64,000 nt of DNA from Stenotrophomonas sp. 278 (GCF_003935715.1 NZ_RHPP01000003.1:1-64000), one strand, 5' to 3'. Shown: positions 24,986 through 33,440, numbered from the stretch's first letter. Numbers and translations are program-made. The notes: generated by a model from the sequence alone, not told the origin.

Positions 24986-25246
24986 GTGTCCGAAGAAAAA
25001 CGACCCAAGCGTCCCCTGCACGTCCAGCGCCCCAAGAGCATCCGCGTTGAATCGCTCGCGCCCGGCGGCGATGACGCCGATGGCATCCGCATCCCCTGCA
25101 TCAAGCTGCGCGGCATGTGGCTGCACACCGACGGCCTCCGCATCGGCGACGTACTGGTGCCCCAGCCGATCCCCGGCGGTATCAGCCTCACCGTGCGCGC
25201 TGTGCCGGAAGTGGTCACCCGCCAGACAGTGAAACGTTCAACCTGA
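24986..25246 (+). CDS. SymE-like type I toxin
   Basis: An 86-residue basic protein. Residues 35-75 (IPCIKLRGMWLHTDGLRIGD, then GGISLTV) match the SymE family, an AbrB-fold-derived RNA-associated toxin. In E. coli SymE is induced by SOS and silenced by the antisense RNA SymR. The GTG start at 24986 has CAGGAG 8 bases upstream. No LexA-like CTGT-N8-ACAG box was seen upstream, and an antisense RNA cannot be confirmed from sequence alone. It opens a lower-GC patch with other toxin-like genes. Confidence 0.75.
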   Translation: MSEEKRPKRPLHVQRPKSIRVESLAPGGDDADGIRIPCIKLRGMWLHTDGLRIGDVLVPQPIPGGISLTVRAVPEVVTRQTVKRST

Positions 25247-25414
25247 CGCACACGTCTGCGCCTCGCCGAGTGCACGCGGCGGGGACGCAGATCGATTTGC
25301 AACAAATCGGATGTTTCTTACAGAACAGATGGCTCAAAAGTGATTACTGCGGTGGTCTGCCGCACTAACAATGGAATAGAAGCCCGAACCCCATCTCACT
25401 ACCACAGGTGTACG

Positions 25415-25921
25415 ATGAACCAAATCATTGAACGGGGGCTCCCCGCCATGAAGCCGATCGACCCCGCTGGACGCAATCCCGGTATTGGCACTTCCGCAGG
25501 TTCCAAGAAGGCTGGCAAGCCGAAGTCGTCGCTCCACTCACGGCAAAAGGCTGGCGACGCAGCAACGACCAGAATCGGACTCTCATATCTGCCGTCAGTG
25601 AAGAAGGCCCAGTTGGAACAGGAAGGCTGGGCCGGCATCTTGGCGCAGGTGACCAACGTCCCGGCCATCCTGGTTCCAGGACATCTGCGCGACGAAGCCG
25701 TCATTCTTTCAGCCGAGATGTACGAGCTTCTGGTCAGGCTGGCAACCGGTGATTCGACTGGCGAGATTGCTTCCGACGAGATCGAGAAGGCGCTTCTCCT
25801 CGCCCGGGTACAGGCCAAGTGGGATGACCGGCTCTCCGTGCTGAAGGATGGGAAGGTTCTGGAGGCTGTAGTAAACAGCTCGCCGCGCCAGGGGAAAATC
25901 AAGCCCGGCCCGGTGTTCTGA
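25415..25921 (+). CDS. Putative antitoxin with Phd-like segment, partner of the zeta-like gene
   Basis: A 168-residue protein. The N-terminal third is basic and low in structure (Lys, Ser and Gly rich). Residues about 85-120 (NVPAILVPGHLRDEAVILSA, then EMYELL) resemble the Phd/YefM pattern in which a short strand is followed by an SAEEYE-like helix. It ends one base before the zeta-like kinase gene, the usual antitoxin-then-toxin order. The start at 25415 is a choice among in-frame ATGs (25415, 25451). Antitoxin role is inferred from gene order and the short motif. Confidence 0.5.
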   Translation: MNQIIERGLPAMKPIDPAGRNPGIGTSAGSKKAGKPKSSLHSRQKAGDAATTRIGLSYLPSVKKAQLEQEGWAGILAQVTNVPAILVPGHLRDEAVILSAEMYELLVRLATGDSTGEIASDEIEKALLLARVQAKWDDRLSVLKDGKVLEAVVNSSPRQGKIKPGPVF

Positions 25922-25922
25922 C

Positions 25923-26870
25923 ATGCCAACAATAATGGTGTTGGCTGGAGTGAACGGAGCTGGAAAGAGCTCGCTGCTCGGTACGATGCTTCGTGAACAG
26001 GGCGGGGACTGGTTCAATCCAGATTCCGTCGCTGACGAGCTCAAGCAGATCGGCGTTGATTCAAGCAAGGCAAACGCGGATGCGTGGGAGGTTGGGAAGA
26101 ATCGGCTGCTGCGTGCAATCGTGGATGGAGAGGACTACGCGTTCGAAACGACCCTTGGGGGTAACACCATTCCCGGGCTGCTCCGGGAGGCAACCGAGGA
26201 TCACGAGGTAATCATCTGGTTCTGCGGCTTGGAGAGTGCTGAACTGCATGTCGAACGTGTGGCGCGGCGGGTGGCCGGCGGAGGGCATCACGTATCGGCC
26301 GATCTGATTCGCGTCAGATATGAGCGCTCGCGAGAGAATCTGATTTCCTTGATGGGTGGATTGACGACGCTCCGTGTCTACGACAATTCAGCGTGCATGG
26401 ATGAAGTGGGCAGTTCTCTGAAGTTGCTCCTGAATCTACACAAGGGTGTGATTGCGACACCGGCAAGTCGCGAGGAACTGCATAGAACGCCGGACTGGGC
26501 GATGCCTATCGTCCAGCGCGCTTTGCAGCTTTACCCGCCTGTTTTGCTGAAATTATCGGTGCTGAGTAGTGCATCAAGCTTGACGTTAGGAGAGTGCAAG
26601 CGTCCAATAGCTACATCGCCACAGACCGGAATCCGCAAGGGGGTGGCGACACCGGTAGAGCGATCTACCCCTAGCCCCAAGAGCAGGATAGGTGCTTCGC
26701 ACCGAAAGGTCAGACCGAGAACTTTGATTCAAACAGAACGCCTCCGAAAGGAGGCGTTCTGCTTTCTGCTGCTAGCCACGCAGGGCGTGGCTCTACCGTT
26801 CTTTCAGCATGTTGCAGAAAAGCGCGCCTTGCTCGATTGCGTCATCGAGGGCTACGTGGGTGTGCGGTAG
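25923..26870 (+). CDS. Zeta-toxin-like P-loop kinase with aberrant C-terminal tail
   Basis: The first 205 residues are a zeta-like/AAA P-loop protein: Walker [16 protein letters not shown] (5-19), [20 protein letters not shown] (zeta-type Glu-Thr-Thr), and [20 protein letters not shown] (lid arginines). Zeta toxins phosphorylate UDP-amino-sugars; related kinases have other targets. Family members of this compact type usually end soon after TPDWAMPIV. Here the frame continues another 110 Ser/Arg-rich residues through a hairpin (26734-26765) and a SMAG element into the antisense strand of the exonuclease gene. That tail looks like read-through after loss of the native stop. Confidence 0.7.
   Translation: MPTIMVLAGVNGAGKSSLLGTMLREQGGDWFNPDSVADELKQIGVDSSKANADAWEVGKNRLLRAIVDGEDYAFETTLGGNTIPGLLREATEDHEVIIWFCGLESAELHVERVARRVAGGGHHVSADLIRVRYERSRENLISLMGGLTTLRVYDNSACMDEVGSSLKLLLNLHKGVIATPASREELHRTPDWAMPIVQRALQLYPPVLLKLSVLSSASSLTLGECKRPIATSPQTGIRKGVATPVERSTPSPKSRIGASHRKVRPRTLIQTERLRKEAFCFLLLATQGVALPFFQHVAEKRALLDCVIEGYVGVR
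26734..26765 (+). terminator. Hairpin terminator-like element past the zeta-like domain
   Basis: AGAACGCCTCC-GAAA-GGAGGCGTTCT is a perfect 11-bp stem with a tetraloop and a short pyrimidine run. It lies within the extended zeta-like frame, which supports an earlier native stop. Confidence 0.7.
26774..26796 (-). repeat. SMAG (GTAG) palindrome
   Basis: AGCCACG-CAGGG-CGTGGCT followed by CTAC, immediately past the terminator hairpin and beside the 3' end of the exonuclease gene. Confidence 0.85.
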
Positions 26871-27344
26871 TTTGTCGAACCAGCGCTTGGGCATGTTGCG
26901 CTTGGTCGCCGCCCGGTAGTCGGACTTCATGAGCGCCATCGCGAAGGTCTTGATGTCCAGTGCGGAGTGCGAGAACGGGCTTTCTCCGACAAAGCGCATC
27001 AGGTACCAGTACACGAACAGGAAGTCGTATCCGGCCGGGTAGCCGACGAAGACGGGCTTGCCGGGTAGCGTCCTGATCCATGTTACGTACCGCTGCATGG
27101 CTGCCTCCGGTGCCTCGCAGTCGGTACGGCATCCTGCCCAGGCCTTTGGCTGGGTGGCCCACCAGGCCATCGTGTCCGGGTGGCCGCTGGCGTCGGTTAG
27201 CGTTTCCAGATTCGCGGTGAAGGTCCCGATCAGGCTCTTGTCGGCCCGGTAGGCAGCCGATGCGAAGCTGAGCATTGAATGTGGGCCGGGGATGGGGCCG
27301 TCGGCCTCGACGTCTGTGCTGAGGTAAATCTCTTCCTTGGTCAT
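26793..27344 (-). CDS. DEDDh 3'-5' exonuclease-like protein
   Basis: About 183 residues. [14 protein letters not shown] carries the first D-x-E pair, the middle keeps an Asp-containing [10 protein letters not shown] segment, and [14 protein letters not shown] supplies the His and last Asp of an RNase T/DnaQ-type DEDDh nuclease. It is probably a stand-alone exoribonuclease-like enzyme; the substrate is unknown. ATGs at 27362, 27353 and 27344 share the frame and none has a clear Shine-Dalgarno; 27344 gives the tightest family N-terminus. Its final bases overlap the SMAG CTAC box. Confidence 0.75.
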   Translation of the reverse strand: MTKEEIYLSTDVEADGPIPGPHSMLSFASAAYRADKSLIGTFTANLETLTDASGHPDTMAWWATQPKAWAGCRTDCEAPEAAMQRYVTWIRTLPGKPVFVGYPAGYDFLFVYWYLMRFVGESPFSHSALDIKTFAMALMKSDYRAATKRNMPKRWFDKLPHTHVALDDAIEQGALFCNMLKER

Positions 27345-27385
27345 GCTGCGCATTCTAGCCATCGGCGCTGGAATATCATGGTCAC

Positions 27386-27404
27386 AATGTTACGGTATAA
27401 CAAT
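27386..27404. promoter_or_regulatory. Zur-box-like dyad upstream of alkaline phosphatase
   Basis: ATGTTA-CGGTA-TAACAAT keeps both half-sites and the 5-base spacing of the gammaproteobacterial Zur consensus (ATGTTA-TANTA-TAACAT). It ends about 30 bases before the alkaline phosphatase start. A TATAAC within it could also serve as a -10 element. Confidence 0.4.
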
Positions 27405-27433
27405 GCATTGATCTGTCTATCACCGTACCTCCT

Positions 27434-28996
27434 ATGACCTTGATGAAGACCCGGTTCGCTCCGTGCGCCTCCCTGAAGTGCGCCTCGCTCCTGTTGCTCG
27501 TCACCGCGCTCGCCGCCTGCCAGTCCGCGCCGTCAACTCGCTCGGGCGTAACCAGCACCGGCCCGAAGAACATCATCGTCATGATCAACGACGGAGCCGG
27601 GTGGGGCACCTGGGATGCGGCTGCCTACTGGCAGTACGGCAGCCGCGAAGGCACGCCGTATGCCAGCTTCCCGCAGCGCTTCGGGGTGACCACCTTCCCG
27701 CTCAACAGCAGCAGCCAGCCCACCGGCGAGGCGAACCAGTCGATCAGCTATGACCCCGCGCGCGCGTGGGACACCACCGAAGTGCCAGCAAAGGACCTGC
27801 CGTTGGTGGGTTACCAGTACCTGGCATCTGTAGCGACCGACAGCGCTGCGGCCGGTACGGCGCTGTCCTCGGGGGTGAAGACCTACAACAACGCGATCAA
27901 CTTCAACAACAACGGCCAGCCGGTGGACTACAGCGCGCTATGGGCCAAGCGCCGGGGCATGGCCACCGGCGTGGTGACCACGGTGCCGTTCTCGCACGCC
28001 ACCCCGGCGGCGTTTGCCGCGCAGAACGAATCGCGTAACAACTACCACGCGCTGGCGCACCAGATGCTGTCGCAGGGGCACATGGACCTGATCATGGGGG
28101 CGGGTGGCCCGGGGTTTGATGTCAGCGGCAAGGCGTGTCCGGCTGTGCCCAAGGCAAACTCGCTGGATGGTTGCGACACCCAGTGGCAGTACGTGTCGCA
28201 GGAGGATTGGCAGAAGTTGCAGGCGGGCACGACCGTGGGCGGCAACCCGTCTGGTCCGTGGCGGCTGATCCGCAGTCGTACCGAGTTCCAGCGCTTGGCT
28301 GAAGGCAAGTTGCCGGCCGACCGCCCGCTCATCGGTGTGGCCGAGGTGGCCAACACGCTGCAGCAGGCGCGGCAGGAGAAGGTGGTGGGCACCGATGCCA
28401 GCCAGCCCTCCGGCACCAAGGCCATCGACTCCGTGCCGGACCTGGCCACCATGACCCGGGGGGCGCTGGAGTTTCTGAAGCGCCGCTCGAACCAGGGGCT
28501 GTTCCTGATGGTGGAGGGCGGAGCGACTGACTGGGCCGCCCATACCAGCGCCTGCGGAACCGAGTGGCATTACGGGGAGTGCACCGACCAGCCTCAGTAT
28601 GGGCGGCTGATCGAGGAAACCGTGGACTTCAACAACGCTGTAGCGGCGGTGGTGAAGTGGGTGGAGGCGAACGGGGGCTGGGAGCGCAATCTGGTGATCG
28701 TCACCACCGACCATGACAACAGCCTGCCGATGGGGACGGATGCCCAAGGTATCGCCTTTGCCCCGGTAGTGAACCACGGCAAGGGCAACATGCCCGGCCT
28801 GAGCTTCCGGCCGACCGGCAACCACTCCAACGCGCTGGTGCCGCTCTGGGCCAAGGGCGTTGGGGCGGAGCGGTTTGGTGCGCGCGTGCGGGGTGTGGAT
28901 GTTGGGTACCGCGAGCATGTGGGATTGAATGACGGACGGTATGTCGACAACACCGATGTGGCGCGGGTGGTGCGTGAGGTGATTGAGGCACCGTGA
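27434..28996 (+). CDS. Lipoprotein alkaline phosphatase (PhoA type)
   Basis: A 520-residue phosphomonoesterase with a lipobox (VTALAAC, Cys at about 29), so it should be anchored in the envelope. The PhoA metal and active-site set is visible: MINDGAG (zinc/magnesium Asp, residue 53), ATDSAAAG (phosphorylated Ser, 137), FSHATPAAF, MVEGGATDWAAH (Glu and Asp), TTDHDN and the late NHSNALVPLW His. Start is ATG 27434 or 27443; there is no Shine-Dalgarno, so the leader may be very short. It normally responds to phosphate, but a Zur-like dyad lies in its promoter and the zinc operon follows. Confidence 0.9.
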   Translation: MTLMKTRFAPCASLKCASLLLLVTALAACQSAPSTRSGVTSTGPKNIIVMINDGAGWGTWDAAAYWQYGSREGTPYASFPQRFGVTTFPLNSSSQPTGEANQSISYDPARAWDTTEVPAKDLPLVGYQYLASVATDSAAAGTALSSGVKTYNNAINFNNNGQPVDYSALWAKRRGMATGVVTTVPFSHATPAAFAAQNESRNNYHALAHQMLSQGHMDLIMGAGGPGFDVSGKACPAVPKANSLDGCDTQWQYVSQEDWQKLQAGTTVGGNPSGPWRLIRSRTEFQRLAEGKLPADRPLIGVAEVANTLQQARQEKVVGTDASQPSGTKAIDSVPDLATMTRGALEFLKRRSNQGLFLMVEGGATDWAAHTSACGTEWHYGECTDQPQYGRLIEETVDFNNAVAAVVKWVEANGGWERNLVIVTTDHDNSLPMGTDAQGIAFAPVVNHGKGNMPGLSFRPTGNHSNALVPLWAKGVGAERFGARVRGVDVGYREHVGLNDGRYVDNTDVARVVREVIEAP

Positions 28997-28997
28997 T

Positions 28998-29111
28998 GTA
29001 GAGCCGGGCTCTGCCCGGCTGCTTTTGGCGCGGTGGAATGACGTAGAGCCGGGCTCTGCCCGGCTGCTTTTGGCGCGATGCGAAGGGCAGCCGGGCAGAG
29101 CCCGGCTCTAC
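28998..29111. repeat. Cluster of three SMAG elements (GAGCCGGGCTC variant)
   Basis: Two direct copies (GTAG at 28998 and 29043) share AGCCGGG-CTCTG-CCCGGCT and the following GCTTTTGGCGCG. A reverse copy ends with CTAC at 29111. The cluster starts one base after the phosphatase stop and fills the gap to zur. Confidence 0.85.
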
Positions 29112-29128
29112 GGAGCAAGTGCGGGCGT

Positions 29129-29635
29129 TCAGGTGCCCCGGGGAGAGTCCGACATCCGGCACCCTGCACAGCGGCCCGAAATCTCCACGCTGTGCGACGC
29201 GGGCACGAAGCCGGTAATGCGCGCCTGGTCCATCCAGTTCACGCCGGTCTCCGCCCCATGCACCACCTGCACGCTGCAACACTCCTCGCACACGAGATAC
29301 GTACACCGCGCCGACGATCCCGGCGGCACATAAAGATGCGCGTTGATTGAGTTCAACCGCACCGCCCAGCCCTGGCCCAGCAGGAAATCCAGCGCCCGAT
29401 ACACACTGGTGGGGGCGGCATTGGGCTGGGTGCGCCGCACCTCCTCCAGTACGGCGTACGCCTTCATCGGTACGCCTGCATCGGCCAGTACCTGCAGCAC
29501 GCGCTGGCGCATGGCGGTGAACACAAAGCCACGCTGCTCGCACAACGTACGGATGGTCTGCAGGCCGTCGCCCGCCAAGGGTTCAGCGTGAACACGTGGA
29601 CGTGCAGGGGGCGACGGCGGCGGCGTACTGTGCAT
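29129..29635 (-). CDS. zur: Zinc uptake regulator, Fur family
   Basis: A 168-residue Fur-family repressor: winged helix (FTAMRQRVLQVLADAG, TSVYRALDFLLGQGW), then CEEC and CAGC cysteine pairs for structural zinc. The class is set by context: it is the last gene of an operon led by a His-rich zinc receptor and preceded by a Fur/Zur-type dyad at 32540. GAGGGG lies ahead of the ATG at 29635. The long Pro-rich N-terminus is usual in xanthomonads. It should repress its own operon when zinc is plentiful. Confidence 0.85.
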   Translation of the reverse strand: MHSTPPPSPPARPRVHAEPLAGDGLQTIRTLCEQRGFVFTAMRQRVLQVLADAGVPMKAYAVLEEVRRTQPNAAPTSVYRALDFLLGQGWAVRLNSINAHLYVPPGSSARCTYLVCEECCSVQVVHGAETGVNWMDQARITGFVPASHSVEISGRCAGCRMSDSPRGT

Positions 29636-29649
29636 GCGCGATGCACCCC

Positions 29650-30405
29650 TCAGGCCGGCTCGGCAACGACGATGTAGTCATTGCCATGTGCCAGGCCCCC
29701 GAGCTGATGGCTGGCCGCCAACGCCCGCGCCTCCAGTTCGGCCACATGCTGCAGCAAGGCCACCGCCAGCCGGCGGTCCTGTAGTTTGTTGGCGGCTTGG
29801 GTACACATCGCCAGCTGGCTCTGGATAAAGCGCGCGCCGTAAGTGATGGGCAGCACATGCGCATCCACCACCCGGAAGCTGGCGGCTTCCAGATGCCGCA
29901 GCGTCCAGTCCAGCGGATACTCGCGGTAAGGACTGTCGCCGGCCATCAGCAGGCAGGCGTCACGCAGGCGGCCGATCTCGTTGATCAGGCGGCCGGCGTC
30001 GGTATCGGGCAGGCCGTGCACATACGGCTGCAGGCCAATCAGATACAACCGGCTGCGCACCAGCGGGCGCAGGCGTGGGAAGAGCTTGTCCTGCCAATAG
30101 GGCGCAAAGCCTTCAATCGCGCCCAGCAGGTAATCCGCCAGCACCACATCAAAGTGCTCGTCCTGCAGCAGCGCCGGATCCATCCAGTTACCGGTCAGCA
30201 GGCGATCCTGCTCACGCATCGGCTGCTGCAGGGCGGCGTGAGACTTCTCGCGCATCCGCTCCGAACCGGTCACCGCCGTCCAGCGTTCACTGCCCAGCGA
30301 TTCCAGCCAACGGATGGACGCCGGCCCGGTGCCGGCGTCCAGAACCTGCCCCCACGGCCGATGGCCGTGGAGGCGGGCAACGCGCTCATAGAGCGAAGTG
30401 GCCAT
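29650..30405 (-). CDS. SAM-dependent methyltransferase-like protein in the zinc operon
   Basis: A 251-residue class I methyltransferase fold: VLDAGTGPASIRWLESLG (SAM loop near residue 22-38), later FDVVLADYLLGAI. The start codon lies 2 bases past the receptor stop, and the gene ends 14 bases before zur, so it is cotranscribed with both. No zinc-binding motif is visible. Its target is unknown; co-regulation with zinc uptake is the only clue. The annotation rests on the SAM loop and general fold pattern. Confidence 0.75.
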   Translation of the reverse strand: MATSLYERVARLHGHRPWGQVLDAGTGPASIRWLESLGSERWTAVTGSERMREKSHAALQQPMREQDRLLTGNWMDPALLQDEHFDVVLADYLLGAIEGFAPYWQDKLFPRLRPLVRSRLYLIGLQPYVHGLPDTDAGRLINEIGRLRDACLLMAGDSPYREYPLDWTLRHLEAASFRVVDAHVLPITYGARFIQSQLAMCTQAANKLQDRRLAVALLQHVAELEARALAASHQLGGLAHGNDYIVVAEPA

Positions 30406-30407
30406 GC

Positions 30408-32513
30408 TCAGAAGCGATAGCTGAAGCCCAGGCTGACGTTGCGACCAGGCTGGGGAACGGTGCTGGCAAGGAACGAGGCATGGTTCCAGACCTGCTCGTC
30501 CGCCAGGTTGGTACCGCGCAGGAACACCTGGGCATTGGTGTTGGGCACGGTGTAGGCCACGGTCAGGTTGACCATGTCGTACGACGGCGACTCCACCTCG
30601 TAGTCGGCAATGTCACGCTGGCGATTGACCCGGTACAGCTCCAGCTCGGTGTCGAAGGCGCCCAGTGCCCAGTTCACACGGCCACCGAAGCGGGCGGCCG
30701 GAATGCGCGGTACGTTGCCGCCGCCATCGGCGAAGCGGGCCCGGGTGCGGTCGCCGAACAGGGTGGCCGATACCGCGTCGCTGAACTGATAGCCCAGCTC
30801 GGCTTCCACGCCGCGGAACTCCACATCGGCCTGGGTGTACTTGATCAGGCGGAACGCTTCGTACTGGTCCAGTGTGCGCGCGTAGATGTAGTTGTCCACG
30901 TTGTTGGCAAACACGCCCAGGCTGTAGGTCAGCGGCCCCTCGGACTTGCGCAGGGTCAGCTCGGCGTTCTTAGAGGTTTCCTTGGTGTAGCTGGCGTCGT
31001 TGGCAGTGCCGCCGCAGGTCAGGGCGCTGGGCAGCAGGCCGCACTCGTAGGTGTTCGTCGCCATGTGGATGCCACGGGCGTACAGCTCCTGCGCATGCGG
31101 CAGGCGCTGCGAGCGCGACAGCGAGAAGGTCAGCGAGGTATCCGGGGTGAACGACCAGATCGCCGCGCCCGAGAACGAGCTGGCGGTGTCGTCGAAGGCC
31201 GGGCGGTTACGAACGTCGCTGCGTGGCTGGTGCTTCAGCCATTCATGGCGTGCGCCCAGCTCGAAGTGCCACTGGTCGTTCACTTCCACATGCTCGACCA
31301 GGAACACGCCGGTGGACCGGGTGTCCACGGTGGGCAGGAAGGCCTCCACGCCGGTGGCGCTGAACTCGGTATCCGAATGCTGGATGCCGAACACACCGGT
31401 GAACGCCCCCAGCGGCACGTGCTCCAGCTCCACACGGCTGTCGTAGCCCTTGTTGGCGAAGGTGGTGGTGACCTCGTCGCCGTCGATTTCGTCGTGACTG
31501 TAGTCGGTGTAGTTGGCGCGGAAGCGGACGCGGCTGATGCCCGCGAACGGGTCGCGGTATTCGCCGCGCAGGTCGTAGCGCTTGCTGGTCAGGTTGATCG
31601 CGGCCACATGCTCATGGTCGTGCTCATGATCATGGTCATGCTCATGCTCCTCACCGGCACCATGCTCGTGCGAGCCGCAGTGCAGGGCGCTGCCGTGCGG
31701 GTGGCAGCCTTCGTATTCGTGGCTGTGGCCGGGCAGGCCGTAATCGTCCTCGCGGTAGGAGTAGGCCACGCCCACATAGCCGTTGTCGGTGACCCAGCTG
31801 GCCCCGACACTGCCGTTCTTCGAGCGGCTGAAGGTCGCATCCACGCGCGACTCCTCCAGGTCCGGTGCGCGGTAGTTGTCGGCGTCCTTGTAGGAGCCTT
31901 CGGCGTGCAGCACCAGATTGTTGCCAACCTGGCCGCTGATCGAGGCCGCGCCCACGCGCTCATCGGCGACGGTGTTGCCACGGATCAGCAGGCGACCCTC
32001 CAGGCCGTTCTCGGGCAGGCGCTCGGGAATCTTGTTGTCCAGCACATTGACTACGCCGCCAATGGCACCGCCGCCGTACAGCAGCGTGGCCGGGCCGCGC
32101 AGCACTTCAATGCGCTCGCCCAGCAGCGGGTCGACGGTGACAGCGTGGTCGGGCGAGATGTCCGAGGCATCCAGCACGGCGGAGCTGTCGGACAGCACCT
32201 TCACGCGCGGCGCGGTCTGTCCACGAATGACCGGGCGACCGGCACCTGCCCCGAACGAGTCAACGCGCACCCCGGGCAGGCCATCCAGCACCTCGCCCAG
32301 GTTGCCGCCGCCCTGCTGGATGCGCTCGGCGCTGATCACGCTGATCGGGGAGGCGACCTTGCTGGCGTCTTCGGCCATGCCGGTGACGTGAATGGTGTCC
32401 AGGGTGGAAGCGCTGGGCGGGGCAGCCTCGGCGTGGGCAGCGCTGGCGGCCATGCCGGATGCGAGCAGGCCCAGGGCAATGGCAGAGGAGAGGGTGGAGC
32501 GGGATCGAGACAT
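30408..32513 (-). CDS. znuD: ZnuD-like TonB-dependent zinc receptor
   Basis: A 701-residue outer-membrane receptor. It has a signal peptide (residues 1-28), the plug (STLDTIHVTG, LDGLPGVRVDSFGAGAGRPV, LLYGGGAIGGVVNV) and a barrel ending in SLGFSYRF. Residues about 262-303 form an extracellular loop packed with His, Asp and Glu (repeated HEH and DHD motifs) plus two cysteines, as in neisserial ZnuD. This and the Zur-type dyad 27 bases ahead of its ATG support zinc import across the outer membrane. It leads the znuD-methyltransferase-zur operon. Confidence 0.88.
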   Translation of the reverse strand: MSRSRSTLSSAIALGLLASGMAASAAHAEAAPPSASTLDTIHVTGMAEDASKVASPISVISAERIQQGGGNLGEVLDGLPGVRVDSFGAGAGRPVIRGQTAPRVKVLSDSSAVLDASDISPDHAVTVDPLLGERIEVLRGPATLLYGGGAIGGVVNVLDNKIPERLPENGLEGRLLIRGNTVADERVGAASISGQVGNNLVLHAEGSYKDADNYRAPDLEESRVDATFSRSKNGSVGASWVTDNGYVGVAYSYREDDYGLPGHSHEYEGCHPHGSALHCGSHEHGAGEEHEHDHDHEHDHEHVAAINLTSKRYDLRGEYRDPFAGISRVRFRANYTDYSHDEIDGDEVTTTFANKGYDSRVELEHVPLGAFTGVFGIQHSDTEFSATGVEAFLPTVDTRSTGVFLVEHVEVNDQWHFELGARHEWLKHQPRSDVRNRPAFDDTASSFSGAAIWSFTPDTSLTFSLSRSQRLPHAQELYARGIHMATNTYECGLLPSALTCGGTANDASYTKETSKNAELTLRKSEGPLTYSLGVFANNVDNYIYARTLDQYEAFRLIKYTQADVEFRGVEAELGYQFSDAVSATLFGDRTRARFADGGGNVPRIPAARFGGRVNWALGAFDTELELYRVNRQRDIADYEVESPSYDMVNLTVAYTVPNTNAQVFLRGTNLADEQVWNHASFLASTVPQPGRNVSLGFSYRF

Positions 32514-32539
32514 GAGTCTTCCGTGGCGGGGCGGATAAC

Positions 32540-32553
32540 GATGTTATAACATC
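32540..32553. promoter_or_regulatory. Zur-type operator of the zinc operon
   Basis: GATGTTATAACATC is a perfect 14-bp palindrome ending 27 bases upstream of the znuD ATG, in the usual place for repressor occlusion. Its TGTTATAACA core is of the Fur/Zur kind. Confidence 0.75.
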
Positions 32554-32572
32554 ACAACAGACGGGATTGCCA

Positions 32573-32595
32573 GTAGTGACACGCCATGCGTGTCG
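32573..32595 (+). repeat. SMAG (GTAG) palindrome
   Basis: GTAG head with GACACGC-CAT-GCGTGTC stem, between the Zur-type dyad and ssb. Apart from this, the 319-base gap 32514-32832 shows only the dyad and an unremarkable ssb leader. Confidence 0.8.
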
Positions 32596-32832
32596 CCGCC
32601 ATCCCCCAGCACCCGCATAACCCGACAACCCGCCACCCCCTTGCCGTACAACCGTTACAGAGGTTTCCGAGTACGCCAGCGGCAAGTCCCGACCCGGCCC
32701 AACCGGGTAGAACTGCTACCATGTGGCGTTCTGTAACCCACCCAGATTCAATGAGCGGCAGGCGGGATCACGGCTCCTTCCGGACTGTGTAATCTCTCAG
32801 ACCTGCCCTCGAACAACGGAAGAGCACACCCT

Positions 32833-33375
32833 ATGGCGCGCGGCATCAATAAAGTCATCCTGGTCGGCAACCTCGGCAACGACCCGGACGTGAAGTACAC
32901 CCAGGGCGGCATGGCCATCACCCGTATCAGCCTGGCCACTACCAGCGTCCGCAAGGACAAGGATGGCAACCAGCAGGAACGCACCGAATGGCACCGCGTC
33001 GTGTTCTTCGGCAAGCTCGGCGAAATCGCCGGCGAATACCTGCGCAAGGGCAGCTCGGTCTACGTTGAAGGCAGCCTGCGCTACGACAAGTACACCGGCC
33101 AGGACGGCGTGGAGAAGTACTCCACCGACATCATTGCCGACGAAATGCAGATGCTGGGCGGTCGTGGTGAAGGCGGCGGCGGCGGTGGTGGTGGCGGCAA
33201 CTACGGCGGCGACCGTCCGCAGCGCCAGCAGGCTCCGCGCCAGGAGTACGGCGGCGGTGGCAACCAGCGTGGCGGTGGCGGCGGTGGCTACGGCCAGCAG
33301 CAGCGCCCGCAGCAGCAGCCGCAGCAGTCGGCTCCGCCGATGGATGATTTTGCGGACGACGATATTCCGTTCTGA
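32833..33375 (+). CDS. ssb: Single-stranded DNA-binding protein
   Basis: A 180-residue SSB. Residues 1-110 are the OB fold ([52 protein letters not shown]). A Gly/Gln-rich linker follows (about 113-168), then the acidic interaction tip DFADDDIPF that docks replication and repair partners. The linker is rich in poly-Gly and QQQ tracts encoded by short repeats, which may vary in length. A clean terminator follows. Confidence 0.97.
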   Translation: MARGINKVILVGNLGNDPDVKYTQGGMAITRISLATTSVRKDKDGNQQERTEWHRVVFFGKLGEIAGEYLRKGSSVYVEGSLRYDKYTGQDGVEKYSTDIIADEMQMLGGRGEGGGGGGGGGNYGGDRPQRQQAPRQEYGGGGNQRGGGGGGYGQQQRPQQQPQQSAPPMDDFADDDIPF

Positions 33376-33404
33376 TCGCTGGAACGAAAGCTGTCTTCTG
33401 ACGA

Positions 33405-33440
33405 AGCCCCGGAATGCCTAGCGCACTCCGGGGCTTTTGC
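33405..33440 (+). terminator. Rho-independent terminator of ssb
   Basis: AGCCCCGGA / TCCGGGGCT forms a 9-bp stem with a 13-base loop followed by TTTTGC, about 30 bases past the ssb stop. Confidence 0.85.

Noticed and set aside
26900-27362. Frameshifted plus-strand gene opposite the exonuclease
   Set aside because: The minus-strand frame has all DEDD residues; the plus-strand frames have no features.
31608-31670. Short-period DNA repeat (CATGCTCATG-like)
   Set aside because: It encodes the His/Glu/Asp-rich metal loop of the ZnuD-like receptor, so the repeat is explained by the protein.
30075-32549. An 824-residue plus-strand frame
   Set aside because: Antisense shadow of znuD and the methyltransferase; the composition is typical of complementary GC-rich frames.
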